Shown here one piece after another: positions 16,663 through 25,159 of a stretch of DNA of 64,000 bases. The number at the start of each line of letters is the position of its first letter. Position 1 is the first letter of the stretch. Source of the stretch: Oscillospiraceae bacterium. GTDB taxonomy: Bacteria > Bacillota > Clostridia > UMGS1840 > HGM11507. Below the pieces are notes generated by a model, which saw nothing but the letters and a program-made list of their open reading frames with translations, was not told where the DNA came from and did not search any database. Both the position numbers and the translations under genes were made by a program. The stretch spans positions 1 through 64,000 of the forward strand of contig SVKB01000006.1 of assembly GCA_015068665.1 (NCBI GenBank), written 5' to 3'.

Positions 16663-16941
16663 TTAGCCGTCGGAGAGCTATCCAAACTCGCCTCAAACCC
16701 TTAAAAATAGGCTTTTTCTTCGTTGTCGGTTTCGATATACCTTGTATTATCAAAACCTTCCGCCTTGAAAAATCACAATTTTAAAGGGTTATAGGTTCTA
16801 TAAGAATTTTCAAATTAGGAAATTTTTAGATAGAATGAGGCAAAACCGCAGGTAATATTCGGATATTACCGAGGATTTTAACGATATTATATCAAAAATT
16901 TACAATTTAAAAACGAGTTCGGATAACTTTCCGACGGCTAA
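16663..16941 (+). repeat. Element with 28-nt terminal inverted repeats (MITE or structured leader RNA)
   Basis: The arms 16663-16690 (TTAGCCGTCGGAGAG...) and 16914-16941 (...TTTCCGACGGCTAA) are inverted repeats with 25 Watson-Crick pairs, one G-U and two mismatches. Nested inside are GCCTCA (16690-16695) with TGAGGC (16836-16841), AACCCTTAAAA (from 16696) with TTTTAAAGGGTT (16779-16790), and a perfect hairpin at 16851-16870 with an 8-bp stem. There is no open frame of note. The right arm ends about 10 bp before the nfnA ribosome site. Terminal repeats fit a miniature inverted-repeat transposable element. The nested pairs and position also fit a leader RNA. It is not a known riboswitch class that I can recognise. 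Confidence 0.65.
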
Positions 16942-16962
16942 ATATAAAATGGAGGAAAAGAA

Positions 16963-17796
16963 ATGTATAAAATTTTAAAAAAAGAAGAGCTGAATGAGCA
17001 GATTACACTTTTCGAGGTTCACGCTCCTTATGTGGCAAGAAAGGTAAAGGCAGGTCAGTTTATTATTTTAAGAGTTTCCGAGCTGGGTGAAAGAGTTCCT
17101 CTTACCGTTGCGGACTATGACCGTGAAAAGGGCTCGGTTACAATAATTTTCCAGAAAATAGGTAAATCCACCATGGAGCTTGGCGCTCTTAATGAGGGGG
17201 ATGAAATCCTTGATTTTGTGGGTCCGTTGGGAGTTGCAACCCATCTTGAGGGAGTTAAGAAGGCAGCTGTTATCGGCGGTGGATTAGGTACTGCTATTGC
17301 TTACCCTTCCGCAAAGGCACTTTTTAATAACGGCGCAGAGGTTGACCTGATTGCAGGCTTCAGAAATAAGGACCTGATTATTCTTGAGGATGAGCTTGAA
17401 AAGGTATGTAACAATCTGTATATTACAACCGATGACGGCTCCAACGGAAGAAAGGGCTTCGTTACAGATATGCTGAAGGAGCTTATTGAAAAGGGCAACG
17501 AATATGACCTTGTTATTGCAATCGGTCCTTTAATGATGATGAAATTCGTTTGTGCTCTTACCAAAGAGTACGGTATAAAGACTATAGTAAGTATGAACCC
17601 TGTTATGATTGACGGAACGGGAATGTGCGGCGGCTGCCGTGTTACCGTTGGCGGTGAAACAAAGTTTGCCTGTGTTGACGGTCCTGACTTCGACGGTCAT
17701 TTGGTTGATTTTGACGGTGCTATAAGACGTCAGGCAATGTTTAAGGCGCAGGAAAAGAAGGCTTGCGATGATTGCAGAATGAGAGGTGCAAAATAA
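16963..17796 (+). CDS. NfnA-like FAD/NAD-binding subunit (electron-transfer subunit)
   Basis: This is the small subunit of a two-gene flavoprotein resembling NfnAB (NADH-dependent reduced ferredoxin:NADP oxidoreductase) and sulfide dehydrogenase SudAB. The PyrK/ferredoxin-reductase fold shows GERVPLTVADYD for FAD. The nucleotide-binding region is AAVIGGGLGTAIAYPSAKAL. The C-terminal 2Fe-2S ligands are GTGMCGGCRVTVGG..FACVDGPDF. A final CDDCR follows. A GGAGG ribosome site precedes ATG. Its stop overlaps the next start (TAATG), implying a stoichiometric complex. It would balance NADH, NADPH and ferredoxin pools, possibly by flavin bifurcation. The exact substrates cannot be read from sequence. 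Confidence 0.85.
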   Translation: MYKILKKEELNEQITLFEVHAPYVARKVKAGQFIILRVSELGERVPLTVADYDREKGSVTIIFQKIGKSTMELGALNEGDEILDFVGPLGVATHLEGVKKAAVIGGGLGTAIAYPSAKALFNNGAEVDLIAGFRNKDLIILEDELEKVCNNLYITTDDGSNGRKGFVTDMLKELIEKGNEYDLVIAIGPLMMMKFVCALTKEYGIKTIVSMNPVMIDGTGMCGGCRVTVGGETKFACVDGPDFDGHLVDFDGAIRRQAMFKAQEKKACDDCRMRGAK

Positions 17797-19196
17797 TGGC
17801 TAATATGTCTTTGGAAAAGGTAAAAATGCCCGAGCAGGCTCCCGATATAAGAAATAAAAACTTTAAAGAGGTTGCTTTAGGCTATACCGAGGAAATGGCA
17901 GTCGAGGAAGCTCAAAGATGCTTAAACTGTAAAAACAAGCCCTGTGTTAACGGCTGTCCCGTTAATGTTCAGATTCCCGATTTTATTTCTCTTATAAAAG
18001 AGGGAGATTTCCAGGGTGCTTATGATAAAATTTCTGAAACCAGCGCACTTCCTGCTATCTGCGGAAGAGTTTGCCCTCAGGAAAATCAGTGTGAAAAATA
18101 CTGCGTAAGAGGTATCAAGGGCGAAAGCGTAGGTATCGGAAGACTGGAAAGATTTGCCGCTGACTGGGCAATGAAGAATTCCACCAAGAAGCCTGAAAAG
18201 CCCGAATCCAACGGCATCAAGGTTGCGGTTGTAGGTGCAGGCCCCGCTTCTCTTACCTGTGCAGGCGATCTTGCAAAGCTTGGCTATGAGGTTACCGTTT
18301 TCGAAGCCTTTCATAAGGCCGGCGGAGTTTTAGTTTACGGTATTCCCGAATTCAGACTTCCCAAAAAGGAAATTGTTCAGACTGAAATTGATAAATTAAA
18401 GGCTCTTGGAGTAAAAATAGAATTAAATGTTGTTATCGGTAAGTCAATTAATATTGACGAGCTTATGAATGAAGAAGGCTTCTCTGCTGTATTTATCGGT
18501 TCCGGCGCAGGTCTTCCGAAGTTTATGAATATGCCCGGTGAGAACTTAAACGGTGTTTATTCAGCAAATGAATTTTTAACAAGAATCAATCTTATGAATG
18601 CTTATCGCTGGCCCGAGGCTGATACCCCGATTACAATCGGCAAAAATGTTGCCATTGTAGGTGGCGGTAATGTTGCAATGGATGCGGCAAGATGCGCTAA
18701 AAGACTTGGTGCAGATAATGTATATATTGTATATAGAAGAAGCGAAGAGGAAATGCCCGCAAGACTTGAAGAGGTTCATCACGCAAAAGAGGAAGGCATT
18801 ATCTTTAAAATGCTTACCAATCCCGTTGAGGTTGTCGGAAATGACGAGGGCTGGGTAACAGGTCTTAAATGTGTTGAAATGGAGCTGGGCGAGCCTGACG
18901 AAAGCGGAAGAAGAAGACCGAAGGTTAAGGAAAATTCCGAAACGGTTCTTCCTATGGATACTGTTGTTATTGCTATCGGTCAGTCCCCTAACCCGCTTAT
19001 CAAAAATACCACAGAGGGCTTGGAAACTCAGAGCTGGGGCGGTATTATTACCGACGAGGCAACCGGTGCCACAAGCATCCCCGGTGTTTATGCAGGCGGC
19101 GACGCCGTAACAGGTGCCGCAACCGTTATCTTAGCTATGGGCGCAGGTAAGGCTGCTGCAAAGGCTATTGATGAATATATAAAGAATAAGCAATAA
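17796..19196 (+). CDS. NfnB/GltD-like NADPH-dependent flavoprotein subunit
   Basis: The family is often labelled glutamate synthase small subunit (GltA/GltD). Beside an NfnA homologue, and with no large glutamate synthase gene nearby, an NfnB role is likelier. The N-terminal cysteines CLNCKNKPCVNGCP and CGRVCPQENQCEKYC bind 4Fe-4S clusters. FAD binds at VAVVGAGPASLTCAGDL and NADPH at VAIVGGGNVAMDAARCAKRLG followed by YRRSEEEMPAR. The C-terminus has GVYAGGDAVTGAATV. The start at 17796 is preferred because GAGAGGTG lies upstream and it overlaps the previous stop by one base. An earlier in-frame ATG at 17772 lies inside the preceding gene. Confidence 0.88.
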   Translation: MANMSLEKVKMPEQAPDIRNKNFKEVALGYTEEMAVEEAQRCLNCKNKPCVNGCPVNVQIPDFISLIKEGDFQGAYDKISETSALPAICGRVCPQENQCEKYCVRGIKGESVGIGRLERFAADWAMKNSTKKPEKPESNGIKVAVVGAGPASLTCAGDLAKLGYEVTVFEAFHKAGGVLVYGIPEFRLPKKEIVQTEIDKLKALGVKIELNVVIGKSINIDELMNEEGFSAVFIGSGAGLPKFMNMPGENLNGVYSANEFLTRINLMNAYRWPEADTPITIGKNVAIVGGGNVAMDAARCAKRLGADNVYIVYRRSEEEMPARLEEVHHAKEEGIIFKMLTNPVEVVGNDEGWVTGLKCVEMELGEPDESGRRRPKVKENSETVLPMDTVVIAIGQSPNPLIKNTTEGLETQSWGGIITDEATGATSIPGVYAGGDAVTGAATVILAMGAGKAAAKAIDEYIKNKQ

Positions 19197-19212
19197 ATAA
19201 TAAATAAAAGTA

Positions 19213-19248
19213 AGGGTGTAAAAGCTTCAAGGTTTTTACACCTTTTTT
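19213..19248 (+). terminator. Terminator after nfnAB
   Basis: The arms GGTGTAAAA (19215-19223) and TTTTACACC (19234-19242) are followed by TTTTTT. It ends the nfnAB transcript. Confidence 0.85.
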
Positions 19249-19341
19249 ACTGTTTTTAAAGATGCGACATTTTTGCCTCATCTCCTTTGCTATTATGTGA
19301 GTGTAAGAAACACAAAACATAATTTTACGGAGGTATTTAAA

Positions 19342-19452
19342 ATGAAAAATGTAGTTAATAATCTGGTATCATTATTAAAAGAGGATGTAGTAAAATTAGG
19401 AAGTATTTCTCTTACTGCAATTTTGATTTTTTCATCTCTTATTATAAAATAG
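19342..19452 (+). CDS. 36-aa peptide with hydrophobic C-terminus
   Basis: The peptide reads MKNVVNNLVSLLKEDVVKLG and ends in a hydrophobic ISLTAILIFSSLIIK segment. It looks like a short amphipathic helix followed by one membrane-inserting stretch. ACGGAGGT, close to the ideal ribosome site, precedes ATG by 8 nt, which is the main reason to call it a gene. It lies about 100 bp before fumC on the same strand and after the nfnAB terminator. I recognise no family. It could be a leader peptide or a small membrane peptide. Confidence 0.55.
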   Translation: MKNVVNNLVSLLKEDVVKLGSISLTAILIFSSLIIK

Positions 19453-19551
19453 CTTACCGCTGATATTTTTTTATAAAAAGCCTTGATTTTTCCTTTTATT
19501 TCCCATAGAATAATATCAATGATTATTTTTATAGATGAAAGGAATAAAATA

Positions 19552-20928
19552 ATGGAATACCGTATAGAAAAGGACTCAATGGGCGAGGTAAAGGTTCCCT
19601 CGGATAAACTGTGGGGTGCCCAGACACAAAGAAGCTTTGAAAATTTTAAAATAGGTGCAAATATTGAGACCATGCCCGAAGAGATAATCCACGCCTTCGG
19701 AATTTTAAAAAAGGCGGCGGCAATTACCAATAACCTTCTTCGGAAGGATAAGATGACAGACGAAAAGCTTGAAGCAATTAAAAAGGCTTGCGACGAAATC
19801 ACTGAAGGAAGACTTAAGGATAATTTTCCTCTTGTGGTATGGCAGACCGGCTCGGGAACCCAATCCAATATGAATGCCAACGAGGTTATTGCAAACAGGG
19901 CAAATGCACTTCTTAATAAAAAGCTTATTCATCCTAATGACGATGTTAATATGAGCCAGTCCTCCAATGACACCTTCCCTACTGCCATGCATATTGCGGC
20001 GGTGCTTATAATTGAGGACAGACTTATTCCCGGGATAAAGGAGCTTATTGATACCTTTAAAAGACTTGAAGCGGAAAATGAAGGAATTGTCAAAAGCGGA
20101 AGAACTCATCTTCAGGATGCAACTCCCATCACCTTCAGTCAGGAGATAAGCGGATGGAGATCAAGTCTTGAAAGGGATATTGAGCTTCTTAAGCTTTCCT
20201 TAAAGCCTCTTTACGGGCTCGCTTTGGGCGGAACTGCAGTGGGAACGGGGCTTAACGCTCCCGAGGGCTTTGACAAATTGGTAGCAAAGACCGTTTCGGA
20301 TTTAACTAAAAAGCCATTTGTAACTGCTGAAAATAAATTCCACGCCTTAACCTCAAAGGATGAGCTTGTTTTTGCTCACGGTGCTATAAAGGCACTGGCA
20401 GCTGATATGATGAAAATTGCAAATGATGTGCGATGGCTTGCTTCGGGGCCGAGAGTCGGTCTTGGTGAAATAAGTATCCCGGAAAACGAGCCGGGCTCAT
20501 CAATTATGCCGGGCAAGGTAAACCCCACTCAATGTGAGGCTGTTACTATGGTTTCAGTTCAGGTAATGGGAAATGATACTGCAATCGGCATTGCCGCATC
20601 CCAGGGCAACTTTGAGCTTAATGTTTTTATGCCGGTTTGTGCTTATAACTTTTTGCAGTCGGCAAGGCTTATGGCTGATGCGATAAAGTCATTTAATAAA
20701 AACTGTGCAACAGGTATAAAGGCAAACAGGGAAAGGATGCATCATAATCTTCATAATTCTTTGATGCTCGTTACCGCACTTAACCCTCATATCGGCTATG
20801 AAAATGCAGCAAAAACCGTAAAAAAGGCGTTTAATGAAAACATTTCACTAAAAGAGGCCTGTGTTAAGCTTGGCTTCTTAACAGAAGATGAGTTTGACAA
20901 AGTATTTAAGCCTGAGGAAATGGTTTAA
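19552..20928 (+). CDS. fumC: Class II fumarate hydratase
   Basis: FumC interconverts fumarate and malate without an iron-sulfur cluster. Family motifs are clear: [48 protein letters not shown], and the signature [16 protein letters not shown]. The start at 19552 is supported by GAAAGGAA 7 nt upstream and by homology of [17 protein letters not shown] longer in-frame ORF to 19483 has no ribosome site and a non-homologous extension. At 458 aa it is full length. It stands alone and is followed by the dispersed repeat and terminator at 21001-21187. Confidence 0.95.
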   Translation: MEYRIEKDSMGEVKVPSDKLWGAQTQRSFENFKIGANIETMPEEIIHAFGILKKAAAITNNLLRKDKMTDEKLEAIKKACDEITEGRLKDNFPLVVWQTGSGTQSNMNANEVIANRANALLNKKLIHPNDDVNMSQSSNDTFPTAMHIAAVLIIEDRLIPGIKELIDTFKRLEAENEGIVKSGRTHLQDATPITFSQEISGWRSSLERDIELLKLSLKPLYGLALGGTAVGTGLNAPEGFDKLVAKTVSDLTKKPFVTAENKFHALTSKDELVFAHGAIKALAADMMKIANDVRWLASGPRVGLGEISIPENEPGSSIMPGKVNPTQCEAVTMVSVQVMGNDTAIGIAASQGNFELNVFMPVCAYNFLQSARLMADAIKSFNKNCATGIKANRERMHHNLHNSLMLVTALNPHIGYENAAKTVKKAFNENISLKEACVKLGFLTEDEFDKVFKPEEMV

Positions 20929-21000
20929 TAAAAATAGCGGATGTAAATTTACAGCCCCCTTACCGACACGCTTACGGACTTCGATAAAAGGAGGGGATAT

Positions 21001-21153
21001 TTCACCAAAATGAACGCAGACAGTACAAAAGTAAGGCAAGGGTTTCTTGATGATACCCTTGCCTTTCAACTTTAGATTATAAATATTTTTATTTATCGAC
21101 ATTATAGAGATTTTTTTATTTTTTTTGCGGCAGACCGACTTTTCAGACAGTCT
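21001..21153 (-). repeat. Dispersed intergenic repeat, copy 1
   Basis: Read on the minus strand it begins AGACTGTC..GAAAAGTCGGTCT, passes CGATAAATAAAAATATTTATAAT, and then forms a strong hairpin with arms GGCAAGGGT and ACCCTTGCC. It ends in a TTCATTTTGGTGAA box. The copy at 32335-32475 has the same parts in the same order on the plus strand. It contains no open frame. The preceding stretch 20929-21000 holds no supported feature. Confidence 0.75.
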
Positions 21154-21154
21154 A

Positions 21155-21187
21155 ACGGAGTGGTGAATTTCACCACTCCGTTTTGTT
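21155..21187 (+). terminator. Terminator after fumC
   Basis: A perfect palindrome with arms CGGAGTGGTGAA and TTCACCACTCCG is followed by TTTTGTTTTA. It separates convergent fumC and the antiporter gene, but has a T run only in the plus direction. Confidence 0.8.
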
Positions 21188-21190
21188 TTA

Positions 21191-22366
21191 TTATAAATCC
21201 GAGGCAATCTCACCTGCTTTTTTCAGGGTGATTTTTGTTATAACAGGCCCCAAAAGCTCATAGATTATGGTTGCGCAAAGTATGATTGCTCTGATTTTAG
21301 GACCGAACTCGGGAACAACGGTCATTGCCGCCATTGAAAGACCGATGGCAACACCTGCCTGGGGAATAAGGGTAGGTCCTAAATATTTTTTTACCTCATC
21401 GGGCGCTTTGCTGATGATTGCACCCAGGGAAGCACCCCACATTTTACCCATAACTCTTACAATAATATATGTAACACCGATTAAACCTACTGAAGGAAGA
21501 ATTCCTATATTAAGCTCTGCCCCCGACACCACGAAAAACAGTAAAAACAGCGGTGGAGTAAAACGGTCGGTAAGCGCAAAAAGCTCGGAATATTTTGTAG
21601 AGGTGTTAATTAAAAGAGCACCCATTGCCATGCAGGCTAAAAGGGATGAAAAATGGCATAGATTTGAAATTCCCACGCAAAGGCAAACCATTGCAATTGC
21701 AACCGCAAGACGGTTTCCTCTTCCTGTAAACCATTTTATAAGGGCGCTGAAGATTATACCGAGCACCGCACCGAATAAAAGACCGCCCACAATTTCAATT
21801 ACGGGGCTTAAGATAGTTTCTGTTAAATCCACATTGCCCGTGCTTCCAACAATTTTGGCAATTGCAACCGATATGCCAAAAGCAATCAGGGCAACCGCAT
21901 CGTCGATTGCAACAACGGGAAGCAAGGTATCGGTAACAGGACCTTTGGCTTTATACTGCTTGACCACCATAATGGTAGCGGCAGGAGCTGTAGCCGAGGC
22001 TATTGCACCAAGCACCAGTGAGAATTTAATATCCCGTGTTATTATGTATAAAACAATATCCACTAAAATTGTAGCACCGAAGCCCTCACAAAAAGCAATC
22101 ACCACGGGAGATTTACCGATTTTCTTCAAGTAAGAAAGCTTAAACTCTGAGCCTATTGAAAAAGCAATAAAGCCCAGCGCCACGTCGGAAATAATCGTCA
22201 TGGAATGAATTACATCCTCGGGAATTATTTTAAGCACATAGGGACCGATGATAAGACCGAAAATAATATATCCGGTAACATTGGGAAGCTTGAAGATTTT
22301 CATAAGCTTCCCTGCAAACAGCCCGGTAAAAAGAGCGATTGCAAGATAAGTAAGCATATTAAGCAT
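21191..22366 (-). CDS. CPA2-family cation:proton antiporter
   Basis: This is a membrane antiporter of the KefB/NapA-like CPA2 type, exchanging Na+ or K+ for H+. About twelve hydrophobic segments span the 391 aa. The N-terminal half shows KLPNVTGYIIFGLIIGPYVL. The conserved segment LPVVAIDDAVALIAFGIS carries the paired acidic residues of the ion site. LIPQAGVAIGLSMAA lies near the C-terminus. There is no TrkA/RCK domain. Start 22366 is chosen because it sits behind GAGGGG/GGTGG; an earlier in-frame codon lies inside the neighbouring gene. The start overlaps the stop of the PII-like gene by 8 bp, so the two are translated together. Confidence 0.88.
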   Translation of the reverse strand: MLNMLTYLAIALFTGLFAGKLMKIFKLPNVTGYIIFGLIIGPYVLKIIPEDVIHSMTIISDVALGFIAFSIGSEFKLSYLKKIGKSPVVIAFCEGFGATILVDIVLYIITRDIKFSLVLGAIASATAPAATIMVVKQYKAKGPVTDTLLPVVAIDDAVALIAFGISVAIAKIVGSTGNVDLTETILSPVIEIVGGLLFGAVLGIIFSALIKWFTGRGNRLAVAIAMVCLCVGISNLCHFSSLLACMAMGALLINTSTKYSELFALTDRFTPPLFLLFFVVSGAELNIGILPSVGLIGVTYIIVRVMGKMWGASLGAIISKAPDEVKKYLGPTLIPQAGVAIGLSMAAMTVVPEFGPKIRAIILCATIIYELLGPVITKITLKKAGEIASDL

Positions 22367-22703
22367 TTCCACCAAACCCCTCAACTAAATTAATCGGCAT
22401 TGTAAACATAATTCCGGTATTAGGCTCACTTAAATCGCCTATTACCCTTTTGACTGTATCAATTGCTACCTGAACCTGCTCGTCCTTAAGAACAAGAAGA
22501 AGGGTTTTAACTGTCTCCCTGTCATCCCCGTCCCAGGCACGGCGTAATAGTCCGAAAACCGGAATATCATCCATATTATGAAGGGCTTTTGCCATCCCCT
22601 CACCGTTTATAAGGGTGCCTCCCTTAATACCCGCTTCATAAAGCTCGTGCATAAGTGAATCCACAAGCTCCGTTTTCTTTAAAATCAATGTAAATAACTG
22701 CAT
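22359..22703 (-). CDS. PII-like small regulator paired with the antiporter
   Basis: The protein of about 114 aa has the ferredoxin-like alpha/beta pattern of the PII superfamily. The first strand is MQLFTLILKKTELVDSL, followed by a long loop with GTLINGEGMAKALHN. The final strands are TVKRVIGDLSEPNTGIMF. PII-like proteins sense nucleotides and control transporters (GlnK-AmtB, SbtB-SbtA). The direct overlap with an antiporter gene suggests the same logic here, which is inference. The Tyr51 uridylylation site of classical PII is not evident. ATG 22703 follows an AAAGGTGA ribosome site at good spacing; a TTG at 22709 is less likely. Confidence 0.65.
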   Translation of the reverse strand: MQLFTLILKKTELVDSLMHELYEAGIKGGTLINGEGMAKALHNMDDIPVFGLLRRAWDGDDRETVKTLLLVLKDEQVQVAIDTVKRVIGDLSEPNTGIMFTMPINLVEGFGGNA

Positions 22704-22705
22704 AA

Positions 22706-22810
22706 TCAATCACCTTTCTGATATAAGTTAAAATCGTCAGTTGAAACAAAGATAACAGGTGCATCATATTCCCCTGCAATCATTGCATCAATTGAAATTT
22801 CTCCTGCCAT
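22706..22810 (-). CDS. 34-aa conserved-looking small protein
   Basis: The peptide begins MAGEISIDAMIAGEYDAPVI and ends DDFNLYQKGD. It has a good AAGGGAG ribosome site 3-4 nt before ATG and fills the gap between comM and the PII-like gene. It ends 2 bp before the latter's start. It is soluble and acidic with no recognisable domain. Tight packing in the operon is the main support. It may be a third component of the PII-like/antiporter unit. Confidence 0.5.
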   Translation of the reverse strand: MAGEISIDAMIAGEYDAPVIFVSTDDFNLYQKGD

Positions 22811-22823
22811 TTCTCCCTTCCCT

Positions 22824-24347
22824 TTAAAAATATTTCTTATCAAGACTTCTGTACTGAATTGCTTCTGCCAGATGGGTGGAGGTTATATTCTTTTCTTCCT
22901 CCAGATCGGCAATGGTTCTTGCAACCTTTAAAATTCTTGAATGGGCTCTTGCCGAAAGCCCCAGTCTTTCATAAGCCATTTCCATAAGCTTCTTTTCCCC
23001 GTCCCCAAGAGGACAAAATTCATCTATAAGACCTGCGGGAATTTCCTTATTGGTTAAAAAGCCGTAATTTTTATAGCGTTCCTTCTGAATTTGCCTTGCA
23101 ACCTTAACCTGCCTTGCCATAATTTCACTGGTTACCTTGGATTTTTCATCCGAAATATCCTTATAGGAAACATTGGGAACCTCTATCTGTATATCAATAC
23201 GGTCAAGCAAGGGACCGCTGATTTTTTTCATATAATTTCGTATCTGATGCTCGGTGCAGGAGCACTCCTTTACCCCCGAGCCGTAATAACCGCAGGGACA
23301 GGGATTTAATGAAACAATAAGCATCACATTACAGGGATAGGAAACCGAGCCCGAAACACGGGTAACCGTAATCTTACCGTCCTCCACCGGCTGTCTTAAG
23401 GTTTCCAGAGCAACCTTTTTAAATTCGGGAAGCTCGTCTAAAAATAAAACTCCGCGGTGAGCCAAGGTTATTTCTCCCGGCTTTGGAATTCTTCCGCCTC
23501 CCGTTATTCCCACCGTGGAAACAGTGTGATGAACCTGACGGAAGGGACGGCTTGTAATAAGAGGGCGGTCCTTTTCAATAAGACCTGCCACGCTGTATAT
23601 TTTTGATACCTCCAGGGATTCCTCAAAGCTTAAGGGAGGAAGAATTGTAGGAATTCTTTCCGCAATCATGGTTTTACCTGATCCCGGTGTACCAACCATC
23701 AGAAAGTTATGATTTCCCGAGGCGGCAACAAGAAGAGCTCTTTTTATATCCTCCTGCCCCTTTACATCGGAAAAGTCAAGCTGTCTTACATTATTTTCAA
23801 AGGACTCATCCCAGTCCTTATATTCTATAATTTCCTTTGCCCCCACAAGATGGGCAATACATTCCTGAAGACTGTCCACCGGATAAACGGATAACCCCTT
23901 TACGATTGCCGCCTCTTTGGCATTTTCGCGGGGAATAAATATATTTGAAAAGCCTTTTTCATAGGCGGAAATTGCCATAGGCAAAATGCCGTTTACCCCA
24001 CGAAGCTCACCGTTTAAGGCAAGCTCACCGATAAAGACGGATTTTTTTAAAAGCTCATCGTTTAACCTGTAGTCCTTTGAAAGTATGGAAAGGGCTATGG
24101 GAAAGTCAAAGTGAGAGCCTTCCTTTTTTATGGATGCCGGTGCAAGGTTTACCACGATTTTATCCTGATAAATGGTGCTTCCCGCACTTTTGATTGAAGC
24201 CTTTATACGCTCCTTTGATTCCTTAACGGCGGTATCGCCGAGACCTACGATATCAAAGGCAGCAAGCCCCGAGGAAACATCCGATTCAACATCTATTATA
24301 AAGCTTTCGATCCCGAAAAGTGCACAGGTTTTTATTCTTTTTTGCAT
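22824..24347 (-). CDS. YifB/ComM-family AAA+ ATPase (Mg-chelatase-like)
   Basis: ComM homologues are hexameric helicases that assist branch migration during transformation in some bacteria; in Clostridia the role is unproven. The N-terminal Lon-protease-like fold contains DIVGLGDTAVKESKERIKAS and NLAPASIKKEGSHFDFPIAL. Walker A is GTPGSGKTMIAERIP and Walker B is GVLFLDELPEF. A cysteine cluster reads NPCPCGYYGS and CSC. The C-terminal Mg-chelatase domain has GLSARAHSRILKVARTIADL. The start at 24347 is preferred because a GGGGGA site lies about 6 nt upstream and MQKRIKTCALFGI is the usual N-terminus. It is the first gene of the minus-strand group that includes the antiporter. Confidence 0.92.
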   Translation of the reverse strand: MQKRIKTCALFGIESFIIDVESDVSSGLAAFDIVGLGDTAVKESKERIKASIKSAGSTIYQDKIVVNLAPASIKKEGSHFDFPIALSILSKDYRLNDELLKKSVFIGELALNGELRGVNGILPMAISAYEKGFSNIFIPRENAKEAAIVKGLSVYPVDSLQECIAHLVGAKEIIEYKDWDESFENNVRQLDFSDVKGQEDIKRALLVAASGNHNFLMVGTPGSGKTMIAERIPTILPPLSFEESLEVSKIYSVAGLIEKDRPLITSRPFRQVHHTVSTVGITGGGRIPKPGEITLAHRGVLFLDELPEFKKVALETLRQPVEDGKITVTRVSGSVSYPCNVMLIVSLNPCPCGYYGSGVKECSCTEHQIRNYMKKISGPLLDRIDIQIEVPNVSYKDISDEKSKVTSEIMARQVKVARQIQKERYKNYGFLTNKEIPAGLIDEFCPLGDGEKKLMEMAYERLGLSARAHSRILKVARTIADLEEEKNITSTHLAEAIQYRSLDKKYF

Positions 24348-24438
24348 CCGGATCCCCCTTTTTATGTTAATTACATAACCATTCACTGTAAATTATATAT
24401 CAGTCAAAATAAAAAATCAACAATTTGAAGTGAAAATG

Positions 24439-24468
24439 TTTACAAAAAGGGATATTATATAGTATAAT
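24439..24468 (+). promoter_or_regulatory. Promoter of cysE-cysS-mrnC
   Basis: TTTACA (24439-24444) and TATAAT (24463-24468) are 18 bp apart, about 30 bp before cysE. No T-box-like leader is visible, because the space is too short. Confidence 0.7.
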
Positions 24469-24499
24469 TATATAATAATTGGATTATGAGGTATAAAAT

Positions 24500-25159
24500 A
24501 TGTTTGATTATTTACGCGCTGATATAAAAGCTGTCAGGGAAAGAGACCCTGCGGCAAGAAGCAGTTTAGAGGTTTTTTTCCTCTATCCCTCAATTGCCGC
24601 GCTTTTCTGGCATCGTGTTGCACACAGGCTTTACAATATAAAATTAATGTTCTTATCAAGAATGATTTCCCAGCTTGCAAGATTTTTTACCGGTATTGAA
24701 ATTCATCCCGGTGCCAAAATCGGCAAGGGATGTTTCATTGACCACGGTATGGGAGTTATCATCGGCGAAACTGCCGAGGTTGGTGAAAACTGTACCATCT
24801 ATCAGGGTGTAACCTTAGGCGGTACGGGAAAGGATGTAGGCAAGCGTCATCCCACACTGGGAAACAATGTTATGGTTGGCTCGGGCGCAAAGGTCTTAGG
24901 CCCCTTTAAGGTAGGGGATAATTCAAAGATTGCGGCAAATGCGGTGGTGCTTAACCCTGTCCCACCCAATTCTACCTGTGTGGGTGTGCCTGCAAGAGTT
25001 GTGAAGGTTGACAATATAAGAGTCAAGGATGAGCTTGACCAGACTCATATTCCCGACCCGGTAAGTCAGGAGCTCTGCAAGATTCTTCACAGAGTCCATT
25101 CTCTTGAAAAGGAGCTTGAAAAATTAAAAAAGGAAGGTAAAGAAAATGAAAATATATAA
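24500..25159 (+). CDS. cysE: Serine O-acetyltransferase
   Basis: CysE acetylates serine with acetyl-CoA, committing it to cysteine synthesis. The N-terminal helical region carries AVRERDPAARSSLEVFFLYP and WHRVAHRLY. A left-handed beta helix of hexapeptide repeats follows (GIEIHPGAKIGKGCFIDHGMGVIIGETAEVG) with a loop and VTLGGTGKDVGKRHP. The 219-aa length fits the shorter Gram-positive form. It overlaps cysS by 14 bp, the cysE-cysS-mrnC order familiar from Firmicutes, coupling cysteine supply to charging of tRNA-Cys. Confidence 0.95.
   Translation: MFDYLRADIKAVRERDPAARSSLEVFFLYPSIAALFWHRVAHRLYNIKLMFLSRMISQLARFFTGIEIHPGAKIGKGCFIDHGMGVIIGETAEVGENCTIYQGVTLGGTGKDVGKRHPTLGNNVMVGSGAKVLGPFKVGDNSKIAANAVVLNPVPPNSTCVGVPARVVKVDNIRVKDELDQTHIPDPVSQELCKILHRVHSLEKELEKLKKEGKENENI

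Noticed and set aside
16559-16962. T-box or known riboswitch before nfnA
   Set aside because: There is no T-box sequence, no specifier stem and no terminator/antiterminator pair. Long terminal inverted repeats point elsewhere.
17796-19196. Glutamate synthase small subunit
   Set aside because: The sequence family fits, but the partner gene is an NfnA-like flavoprotein and no large glutamate synthase subunit is present, so an Nfn/Sud-type complex is preferred.
21267-22133. 288-codon plus-strand frame opposite the antiporter gene
   Set aside because: It is a mirror of a hydrophobic membrane gene; composition and lack of start signals show it is a shadow.
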